The notes under the pieces were generated by a model. That model was not told the origin of the DNA and made no database searches. It saw nothing but the letters and a program-made list of their open reading frames with translations. Positions 1 to 4,885 of a stretch of DNA of 5,945 bases are shown here, one piece after another. The translations under genes and the position numbers were made by a program. The DNA is from Myxococcales bacterium (GTDB lineage: Bacteria > Myxococcota_A > Polyangia > Haliangiales > J016), in the NCBI GenBank assembly GCA_014238595.1, contig JABAAV010000087.1, positions 1 through 5,945 of the forward strand, written 5' to 3'. Within the stretch, counting starts at the first letter, position 1; each line of letters starts with the position of its first letter.

Positions 1-85
1 AGGGACACAAATTGTCAAACGTGAAACATTGAAAGAAATACCTCCTGCCCCTTACATTGTTTCTTTGAAAGAACCCACTCAATAA
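1..85 (+). CDS. C-terminal end of an unidentified protein (partial)
   Basis: An open frame enters from the left edge (codons begin at base 2) and stops at TAA 83-85, giving 27 residues that end in IVSLKEPTQ. The segment is mixed polar and hydrophobic, with a PPAPY stretch near its middle. It shows no motif I recognise, so no function is assigned. The stop lies only 4 nt before the parE ATG, and parE has no good Shine-Dalgarno of its own, which suggests co-transcription and perhaps translational coupling with parE. It is called a gene because the frame is open to the edge, the spacing is operon-like and the codon use resembles its neighbour. A chance open frame this short cannot be excluded. 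Confidence 0.5.
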   Translation, partial: GTQIVKRETLKEIPPAPYIVSLKEPTQ

Positions 86-89
86 TACT

Positions 90-2021
90 ATGGCTAAAAA
101 ATCATCCTACTCTGCAGAAGACATTACCGTTTTAGAAGGATTAGATCCTGTACGCAAACGCCCTGCAATGTATATTGGAGGAACTGATAAAACAGGATAT
201 CATCATTTGCTTTGGGAAATTGTGGATAACTGCATTGATGAAGTCATCGGAAAATTTGCAGACAACATTCATGTCACATTAAAATCAGATCAAAAAACAA
301 TGACCGTCAGTGATAATGGTCGTGGAATTCCTGTTGATGTTCTCAAAAAACAAAAAAAATCCGCATTGGAAGTCATCATGACAACATTGCATGCAGGTGG
401 AAAATTTGACCAAGGACAAGCATACAGTACTTCAGGAGGATTACATGGTGTAGGTGCTTCCGTTGTCAATGCATTGTCTTCTGCAATGACAGTATCTGTA
501 TCTCGTGATGGACATAAATTTGAACAAACATATTCACGTGGAGTTGCACAAAGTACTGTAAAGAAAATAGGAAAATCAAAACGAACAGGAACCACAATTA
601 CATTTGAACCGGATGAAGAAATATTTGGAAAAAAGTTATGTTTCGATACAGTCTTGATTCAAAATCGACTTCAATCAAAAAGCTATCTTCATCGTAATTT
701 AACCATTGTCTTTACTGATGAAACACAATCTAAAACCTACACGTATCATCACGAAAATGGGATTGTTGATTATGTTAACAAATTAATTGCTGAACGAGGT
801 CAACCTACAGTCCCACCCAAAGCACCGCCACTGTCATTTATTATTGAACATGATATTCCGATCGAATGTGCGATGCAATGGACAGAATCTACCGAAGAAT
901 CCATCCGTTCATATGTCAATGGGATTCCCACAACATCGGGTGGTACCCATGATTTAGGATTCAAAAATGCTTTAGTCAAAGCATTACGAAATTATATAAC
1001 AACGCATAAATTATCTATTAAAGGTGTCTCATTGACAGCCGATGATATTCGCGAGGGTATCATTGCCGTATTATCAATCTATGTTGAGAATCCACAATTT
1101 CAAGGACAGACCAAAGATCGATTGAACAATCCTGAAGTGCAATCCAAAGTAGACACAGCGTTACGCCCTGCTTTTGAAAGTTATTTCAATGAAAATCCCA
1201 CAAGAACAGAAGCTATTGTTGCACGCACACTTTTATCTGCCCAAGCACGTATTGCATCACGTAAAGCCGCACAATCGGTATCACGTGCCGGAGGATTGGC
1301 ACAACGACTCAATTTGCCTGGTAAATTAGCTGATTGCTCAGCATCGAATCCCGCTATACGAGAATTATTTATTGTCGAAGGTGATTCAGCAGGCGGATCT
1401 GCAAAACAAGGACGCGATCGACATACACAAGCCATTCTTCCTTTACGCGGCAAAGTGTTAAACACAGAACAAGCATCCAAAGAAAAAGTCGTTGCCAACA
1501 AAGAATTGCAAAACATCATCTCTGCATTAGGATCTGGATTTGGCAATACGTTTGATATTTCAAAACTGCGCTACCATCGTATTTTTCTTCTGATGGATGC
1601 CGATGCCGATGGACATCACATTACGACATTGTTACTTGCGTTTTTCTATCGTCACATGCACCATCTTATTACTGCAGGACATCTCTATCTTGCACAACCC
1701 CCACTATATCGTATTGATATCGGCAAAAAAACATGGTGGGCGTTAGATGACATGGATCAACAGAAAATTCTTAAGCAACATGCGACCAAAACCTCTAAAC
1801 CCAACATTACACGATTTAAAGGTCTCGGAGAAATGAGTCCTTCAATCCTCAAAGAAACAACATTAGAGCCAAAACATCGCAACACACTTCGCATTACTAT
1901 TGGAGATCAAGAGAAACTTTCAACCAACAACATGTTTGTTGATTTATTAGGCAAAGATAGTAGCGCCCGCTCTCGCTTTGTTTCAGAGCATTCTCTCCGT
2001 CTTGATGATATTGATCTTTAG
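90..2021 (+). CDS. parE: DNA topoisomerase IV subunit B (ParE), type IIA topoisomerase ATPase/Toprim subunit
   Basis: This is the ATP-hydrolysing subunit of a type IIA topoisomerase; with ParC it would decatenate and relax DNA. The GHKL ATPase domain fills about residues 1-220: catalytic E43 and N47 (EIVDN), D75-G79 (DNGRG) and the ATP lid GGLHGVG at 116-122. The transducer domain follows, with the QTK loop at 340-342 (K342). The Toprim domain has EGDSAGG at 430-436 (E430) and DADADG at 503-508 (D503, D505, D507), and RFKGLGEM lies at 575-582. At 643 residues it lacks the long insertion of enterobacterial GyrB. RFKGLGEM, PPLYRID and ETTLEP resemble ParE more than GyrB, but a short GyrB cannot be fully excluded without a tree. 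The residue before SGGLHGVG that is lysine in E. coli GyrB (K110) is S113 here; ParE proteins also vary there. No parC is present in the window. The ATG follows the upstream stop by 4 nt. Confidence 0.85.
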   Translation: MAKKSSYSAEDITVLEGLDPVRKRPAMYIGGTDKTGYHHLLWEIVDNCIDEVIGKFADNIHVTLKSDQKTMTVSDNGRGIPVDVLKKQKKSALEVIMTTLHAGGKFDQGQAYSTSGGLHGVGASVVNALSSAMTVSVSRDGHKFEQTYSRGVAQSTVKKIGKSKRTGTTITFEPDEEIFGKKLCFDTVLIQNRLQSKSYLHRNLTIVFTDETQSKTYTYHHENGIVDYVNKLIAERGQPTVPPKAPPLSFIIEHDIPIECAMQWTESTEESIRSYVNGIPTTSGGTHDLGFKNALVKALRNYITTHKLSIKGVSLTADDIREGIIAVLSIYVENPQFQGQTKDRLNNPEVQSKVDTALRPAFESYFNENPTRTEAIVARTLLSAQARIASRKAAQSVSRAGGLAQRLNLPGKLADCSASNPAIRELFIVEGDSAGGSAKQGRDRHTQAILPLRGKVLNTEQASKEKVVANKELQNIISALGSGFGNTFDISKLRYHRIFLLMDADADGHHITTLLLAFFYRHMHHLITAGHLYLAQPPLYRIDIGKKTWWALDDMDQQKILKQHATKTSKPNITRFKGLGEMSPSILKETTLEPKHRNTLRITIGDQEKLSTNNMFVDLLGKDSSARSRFVSEHSLRLDDIDL

Positions 2022-2036
2022 AAGTCAATCAACTGT

Positions 2037-2066
2037 TTGACATTGTCACCAATAAGCGGCTAGATA
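2037..2066 (+). promoter_or_regulatory. Candidate promoter for panB
   Basis: A perfect -35 hexamer TTGACA (2037-2042) stands 18 bp before TAGATA (2061-2066), a weak -10 with 3 of 6 consensus bases. The -10 ends 6 nt before the panB ATG, so a start about 7 nt downstream would fall on the ATG itself. panB has no recognisable Shine-Dalgarno sequence, which fits a leaderless message, but it could also be read from the parE transcript. The call rests on pattern only. Confidence 0.35.
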
Positions 2067-2072
2067 ACCGTT

Positions 2073-2882
2073 ATGACTCGTATCACCGTAGATCGTATTA
2101 AAAACAAAAAGCAAGCTGGCGAAAAAATTGCCATGCTTACTGCCTATGATGCAACCTTTGGTCGTCTGCTAGATAACGCAGGTATTGATATTATATTGGT
2201 TGGAGATTCAGTCGGTATGGTCATTCAAGGTAACGACACAACCATTCCTGTCACCTTAGATGAAATCATTTATCATACTAAGGCCGTCATACGTGGTACA
2301 CAACATGCCCATGTCGTTTCAGATATGCCGTTTATGTCTTATCAAGCCAATCTTGATGACGCGGTAGCTAATGCAGGCAAACTTCTTAAAGAAGGTCATG
2401 CACAATCTGTCAAACTAGAAGGCGGCATACAACTGACACCATTGATAACGCGGTTAACACAAAGTGGCATTCCCGTCATGGGTCATATTGGTCTTACACC
2501 ACAGTCATTTCATCAACTCAGTGGATTTCGTGTTCAAGGGCGCAATAAAAAACAAGCGAAACAACTCATCGAAGATGCAAAAGCCATTGAACAAGCAGGC
2601 GCCTATGCACTAGTGCTTGAAAGTATTCCACATCATCTGGCTCAAGAAATTACTCAAGCGATTTCTATTCCTACCATTGGCATTGGTGCAGGTGTCCATT
2701 GTGATGGTCAGGTCCTTGTTATTTATGATCTGCTAGGTATGGACGATACGTTTACGCCTAAATTTGTCCGTCGTTATGAAGCATTGTCTCAGAAAATACA
2801 AACAGCCGTGTCAACCTATATCACTGATGTTCGTCAAGAGACTTTCCCTTCACTTGATGAATCCTTTGATAGTAATCATTAG
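2073..2882 (+). CDS. panB: 3-methyl-2-oxobutanoate hydroxymethyltransferase (ketopantoate hydroxymethyltransferase)
   Basis: PanB transfers a hydroxymethyl group from 5,10-methylenetetrahydrofolate to 2-oxoisovalerate, giving ketopantoate, the first committed step of pantothenate and coenzyme A synthesis in the cytoplasm. The 269 residues are full length for this (beta/alpha)8-barrel family. Visible signatures are LTAYD at 22-26, VGDSVGM at 43-49 (metal ligand D45), SDMPFMSY at 83-90 (D84), KLEGG at 114-118 (metal ligand E116), GHIGLTPQS at 137-145, FRVQGR at 152-157, the catalytic glutamate in LVLES (E183), and IGIGAG at 202-207 followed by DGQ at 211-213. All expected active-site residues are present. 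The gene sits 51 bp after parE and 39 bp before panC, which carries the same pathway. The ATG has no evident Shine-Dalgarno but gives the normal family N-terminus; a promoter-like sequence lies immediately upstream. Confidence 0.96.
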   Translation: MTRITVDRIKNKKQAGEKIAMLTAYDATFGRLLDNAGIDIILVGDSVGMVIQGNDTTIPVTLDEIIYHTKAVIRGTQHAHVVSDMPFMSYQANLDDAVANAGKLLKEGHAQSVKLEGGIQLTPLITRLTQSGIPVMGHIGLTPQSFHQLSGFRVQGRNKKQAKQLIEDAKAIEQAGAYALVLESIPHHLAQEITQAISIPTIGIGAGVHCDGQVLVIYDLLGMDDTFTPKFVRRYEALSQKIQTAVSTYITDVRQETFPSLDESFDSNH

Positions 2883-2889
2883 TATCAAA
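2865..2889. repeat. 25-bp imperfect palindrome spanning the panB stop codon
   Basis: TTTGATA (2865-2871) is mirrored by TATCAAA (2883-2889), and the inner TAAT-C-ATTA (2873-2881) is also symmetric about C2877. Only the G2872/G2882 pair breaks the symmetry, so 11 of 12 pairs match. The panB TAG (2880-2882) lies inside. As RNA the outer 7-bp stem could form, but no T run follows, so it is not a typical terminator. A DNA-binding site or a 3' mRNA structure between panB and panC are possible roles. The structure is seen; its function is unknown. Confidence 0.45.
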
Positions 2890-2921
2890 CCAAAGACGCA
2901 TTCAATTGTTACGGAAATGAT

Positions 2922-3764
2922 ATGGAGATTATTACATCACCCCAAGCCATGCTACGCCATGCATCGCAGCATAGAGAAAATAAGACGCGCATCGCACTGG
3001 TTCCTACCATGGGCGCCCTTCATGAAGGGCACTGTTCATTGATCACAATTGCCAAAGAGCATGCTGATCACATCATATTATCGCTCTTTGTTAATCCGTT
3101 ACAGTTTGGCGCCAATGAAGATTTTGAAACCTATCCTCAGACTCATACCACTGATATTGCTCAAGCTAAAACCCATGGTGTTGATGTCATTTTTATGCCA
3201 AACACCCATGATCTTTACCCTGAGAATCATCAAACCACAGTCACAGTCAACACGATTGAGAATGTCCTTTGCGGAAAATCACGTCCAAATCATTTCTCTG
3301 GTGTTGCCACCATCGTAGCAAAACTATTTCAGCTAACACGGCCTCATGTCGCTGTGTTTGGCGAAAAAGATTATCAACAATTGGTGTTAATCAAACGCAT
3401 GGTTTTAGATTTGCACTTTCCGATTGAAATCAAAAGTGGCGCGATCATTCGTCATGATGATGGACTTGCACAATCATCTCGAAACACCTATCTCTCAACT
3501 CAAGAACGAACCATTGCACCGTGCATCTATCAAGGATTATCTGCAGCTCAACATCAACACCAACAAGGTGAAACAGATCCACATCGCTTATGCACGACCG
3601 TTCAACAACATCTGGACAAACATCCATCAATCGCTATTGAGTATATTGAGATTCGCGATGCAGAAACACTAGAGACTGTGACCGCATTGACAAAACCTGC
3701 TGTTCTTGCTGTTGCCATTGTTTTAGGCAAAACACGGCTGATTGATAACATTGTATTGAAATAA
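2922..3764 (+). CDS. panC: Pantoate--beta-alanine ligase (pantothenate synthetase)
   Basis: PanC joins pantoate and beta-alanine with ATP through a pantoyl-adenylate, the final step of pantothenate synthesis. The 280 residues match the usual family length. The nucleotidyltransferase fold motifs are clear: PTMGALHEGH at 28-37 (HIGH-type H34 and H37), FVNPLQFG at 56-63 (N58, Q61), FGEKDYQQ at 146-153 (K149, D150, Q153) and the KMSKS-like loop SSRN at 185-188 (S185, S186, R187). These correspond to the ATP- and pantoate-binding residues known from the Mycobacterium tuberculosis enzyme. Oddly, the residue before SSRN is Q184, where I recall Met or Leu being usual. It is 39 bp after panB and probably co-transcribed. 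The ATG is preceded by a weak GGA (2913-2915) at 6 nt spacing. Ketopantoate reductase and aspartate decarboxylase genes are not in this window. Confidence 0.96.
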   Translation: MEIITSPQAMLRHASQHRENKTRIALVPTMGALHEGHCSLITIAKEHADHIILSLFVNPLQFGANEDFETYPQTHTTDIAQAKTHGVDVIFMPNTHDLYPENHQTTVTVNTIENVLCGKSRPNHFSGVATIVAKLFQLTRPHVAVFGEKDYQQLVLIKRMVLDLHFPIEIKSGAIIRHDDGLAQSSRNTYLSTQERTIAPCIYQGLSAAQHQHQQGETDPHRLCTTVQQHLDKHPSIAIEYIEIRDAETLETVTALTKPAVLAVAIVLGKTRLIDNIVLK

Positions 3765-3832
3765 ACGATCCAACACGCCTGCTGTTTTATCGTTTCAATA
3801 CTGTTTTCAACAGATTCGTTGTGTCAACGAGT
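3763..3832. repeat. Cluster of small inverted repeats between convergent genes
   Basis: Three inverted repeats follow one another between the panC stop and the end of the - strand gene: AAACGAT/ATCGTTT (3763-3769 and 3789-3795, 19-nt loop, beginning within the panC TAA); CTGTT-TTC-AACAG (3801-3813); and TCGTTG-TGT-CAACGA (3816-3830, extendable to 3814-3832 with one G-T pair). The region is the natural place for termination in both directions, but no stem is followed by a T run on either strand, so none is a canonical intrinsic terminator. CAAC at 3808-3811 can also pair with GTTG at 3818-3821, so the second and third hairpins have a competing fold. Confidence 0.35.
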
Positions 3833-3843
3833 CATCACAATCT

Positions 3844-4362
3844 TCAAGACAATGGTTTCTTCTTTAATGATTCAACATTGTCTACATGTTGAGGAATGAA
3901 TTTCATTTCTGGAAATGCAATCTCTGTCCGTATCTCACGCAACACATCAACAAACGCAATAAAATGCTCTGACAGTTCATGGTAAACGGTTGTTAACTGC
4001 TCAGATTCTTTTAATAATGATGACAATGAATTGTATGCCAGCTCTCCCATCTCTTCATACAGAGCAACATCAATCGATACATATTGTAACGAATCTGCAA
4101 ACAATCCCGTGTAACACAACGCCATATCCCCTACATCGCGCAATGCAGATACTTTGTGTTCAGCAGCAACATCCTGACAATAGGCTTCTAAAAATTTGAT
4201 CGAAAGCGGGTACTCTAAGCTGGGTTGGTTTGCAAATCGCCCTAACAATCCTGCAACATAATATTGTGACTGTTGACCGGCCTGCCATTTTTTTAACAAA
4301 AAGGCATCTCGAATCAAAGCGCTGAAAAATCCCTCTACTGAAGAACAAGCAATCAAAGCCAT
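3844..4362 (-). CDS. Conserved hypothetical protein, helical, function unknown
   Basis: This 172-residue protein has no function I recognise. It is probably cytoplasmic: there is no convincing signal peptide or membrane segment, and the sequence looks mostly alpha-helical and acidic. The most distinctive part is LRDVGD (74-79), then GLFADSL (86-92), then Y102-x3-G106-x2-AY (109-110), with FVDVLREIR at 137-145 near the end. From memory this pattern resembles uncharacterised proteins of myxobacteria and relatives, with a similar LREVGD...GFFAESL...YY..MG..AY order; this was not checked by search. The ATG is the only usable start, because an in-frame TAA lies 10 codons upstream with no GTG or TTG between. 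AGAGGGG (4380-4374) sits 11 nt before the ATG and could be a distant Shine-Dalgarno. The gene is divergent from groESL and convergent with panC, so it is probably transcribed alone. Confidence 0.8.
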   Translation of the reverse strand: MALIACSSVEGFFSALIRDAFLLKKWQAGQQSQYYVAGLLGRFANQPSLEYPLSIKFLEAYCQDVAAEHKVSALRDVGDMALCYTGLFADSLQYVSIDVALYEEMGELAYNSLSSLLKESEQLTTVYHELSEHFIAFVDVLREIRTEIAFPEMKFIPQHVDNVESLKKKPLS

Positions 4363-4368
4363 CTCTGT

Positions 4369-4398
4369 ATTATCCCCTCTACACGCTATTTATGCCAA
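4369..4398 (-). promoter_or_regulatory. Candidate sigma-70-type promoter for the - strand hypothetical gene
   Basis: Read on the - strand, TTGGCA (4398-4393, 5 of 6 consensus) is followed after 18 bp by GATAAT (4374-4369, 5 of 6). The -10 ends 6 nt before the ATG at 4362, so the predicted start falls at or next to the start codon and the message would be leaderless. If transcription begins further upstream in the A+T-rich stretch, the AGAGGGG at 4380-4374 could act as a ribosome site instead. Pattern evidence only. Confidence 0.45.
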
Positions 4399-4445
4399 TC
4401 TGAATCAAATTTTTTATTATTTTTTTATAAAACGCTTATTACCCC

Positions 4446-4473
4446 TTGCATAAAATCATTTAATGCTTATCTT
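4446..4473 (+). promoter_or_regulatory. Candidate groESL promoter
   Basis: TTGCAT (4446-4451) and TATCTT (4468-4473) are separated by 16 bp and resemble a sigma-70-type -35/-10 pair with 3 and 4 matching bases. An A+T-rich tract at about 4408-4431 lies just upstream and could act as an UP element. The predicted start near 4480 would give a leader of about 80 nt. CTTG at 4445-4448 recalls the sigma-32 -35 box, but no CCCCAT-like -10 follows, so a heat-shock sigma promoter is not supported. Confidence 0.35.
4448..4466. promoter_or_regulatory. 19-bp palindrome in the groESL promoter, candidate operator
   Basis: The sequence GCATAAAATCATTTAATGC is symmetric about C4457, with 8 of 9 base pairs matching; only A4452/A4462 fails. 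It overlaps the candidate -35 box and fills most of the spacer to the -10, the usual place for a repressor site. It is not the CIRCE element bound by HrcA, whose arms are TTAGCACTC/GAGTGCTAA with a 9-bp spacer. The binding protein is unknown. Confidence 0.4.
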
Positions 4474-4507
4474 CCGCGTCTGTTTGGTGCAGTTTTCTTC
4501 AAAATAT

Positions 4508-4525
4508 GCCTCAAACGGGCTTTTT
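4508..4525 (+). terminator. Weak terminator-like hairpin in the groES leader
   Basis: GCCT (4508-4511) can pair with GGGC (4517-4520) across a CAAAC loop, with one G-U pair, and is followed directly by TTTTT (4521-4525). The stem is only 4 bp, so this is a marginal intrinsic terminator. It could be a leader attenuator or a chance structure. Confidence 0.2.
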
Positions 4526-4527
4526 AA

Positions 4528-4552
4528 CTTTTAACTGTAGTACTTAAGGAGG
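4528..4552 (+). promoter_or_regulatory. groES ribosome binding site with fourU-like pairing partner
   Basis: The Shine-Dalgarno AAGGAGG (4546-4552) is near perfect and lies 8 nt before the groES ATG. Just upstream, TTTTAAC occurs twice in tandem (4522-4528 and 4529-4535). In RNA, C4528-UUUU-4532 can pair with AGGA-G (4547-4551): U-A, two U-G, U-A and one C-G. An alternative register pairs UUUUAA (4529-4534) with UUAAGG (4544-4549). Such a weak UUUU:AGGA helix over the ribosome site is the hallmark of fourU RNA thermometers, which would suit a heat-shock gene. The Shine-Dalgarno is certain; the thermometer role is inference. Confidence 0.55.
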
Positions 4553-4560
4553 ATTACATC

Positions 4561-4851
4561 ATGAGTGTTCGACCGCTTCAAGACCGTTTAGTTGTACGTC
4601 GTGTACAAGAAAATGAGCAAACATCGGGTGGAATTATTATTCCTGATTCTGCCAAAGAGATACCATTAGAAGGGGATGTGATTGCTGTAGGCAATGGTAA
4701 ACGTCTCGATAATGGCAAAGCTCAGCCCATGGAAGTCAAATCAGGCGACCGTGTTTTATTTGGCAAATATGCTGGTACTGAAATTCAAATCGGCAACATC
4801 GAGCATCTTATCCTTAAAGAAGATGATGTTTTGGGTATTGTTGAGAAATAA
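4561..4851 (+). CDS. groES: Co-chaperonin GroES (Hsp10/Cpn10)
   Basis: GroES forms the heptameric lid that closes the GroEL folding chamber in the cytoplasm. The 96 residues are full length. The N-terminal strand VRPLQDRLVVRR (3-14) is typical. The mobile loop runs at about residues 16-34, with SGGIII (22-27) supplying the hydrophobic tripeptide I25-I27 that docks on GroEL. Next come EGDVIAVGNG (37-46), GDRVLFGKYAGTEI and the C-terminal EHLILKEDDVLGIVE, all standard for Cpn10. It is preceded by a strong Shine-Dalgarno and followed after 34 bp by groEL, the classical bicistronic order. The stop codon lies in the loop of a perfect 8-bp hairpin. The sequence resembles deltaproteobacterial GroES from memory. 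Confidence 0.98.
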   Translation: MSVRPLQDRLVVRRVQENEQTSGGIIIPDSAKEIPLEGDVIAVGNGKRLDNGKAQPMEVKSGDRVLFGKYAGTEIQIGNIEHLILKEDDVLGIVEK

Positions 4852-4863
4852 TTCTCAACTTTT
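4840..4863 (+). terminator. Hairpin plus T run enclosing the groES stop codon
   Basis: GTTGAGAA (4840-4847) and TTCTCAAC (4852-4859) are perfect 8-bp complements around an ATAA loop (4848-4851) whose last three bases are the groES stop. Four T follow (4860-4863). The stem has only three G-C pairs, so it would be a leaky terminator at most; partial attenuation, RNA processing or mRNA stabilisation between groES and groEL are all possible. In Agrobacterium tumefaciens the groESL message is cleaved between the two genes, which gives a precedent for control at this spot. Confidence 0.45.
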
Positions 4864-4872
4864 CAATTAATT

Positions 4873-4877
4873 AGGAG
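4873..4877 (+). promoter_or_regulatory. groEL ribosome binding site
   Basis: AGGAG lies 8 nt before the groEL ATG at 4886. It fixes the start and shows that groEL has its own ribosome entry downstream of the stop-codon hairpin. Confidence 0.8.
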
Positions 4878-4885
4878 ATAAATAA

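Noticed and set aside
65..90. A separate promoter directly before parE
   Set aside because: TTGAAA (65-70) has no -10 box at acceptable spacing; the 4-nt gap after the preceding stop points to co-transcription.
345..359. A6-C-A8 tract in parE as a programmed frameshift site
   Set aside because: The parE frame runs intact through it into standard ATPase motifs, and the encoded lysine-rich bend is at a variable position of the family; a run of A is expected in this A+T-rich coding DNA.
290..1546. Antisense open frames within parE (290-595 and 1181-1546)
   Set aside because: They have no plausible ribosome site or domain content, and the sense strand is a complete conserved gene.
2764..3318. 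Extra + strand open frames overlapping panB and panC
   Set aside because: They lie in another frame over well-conserved genes and encode no recognisable domain; they are best explained as shadows.
4345..4362. LIAC at residues 3-6 of the - strand protein looks like a lipobox
   Set aside because: Only five residues precede the cysteine, there is no basic n-region or hydrophobic core, and an in-frame stop closes off any longer N-terminus.
4363..4560. CIRCE (HrcA) or sigma-32 heat-shock signals upstream of groES
   Set aside because: No TTAGCACTC/GAGTGCTAA pair and no CTTGAA with a correctly spaced CCCCAT-like box could be found.
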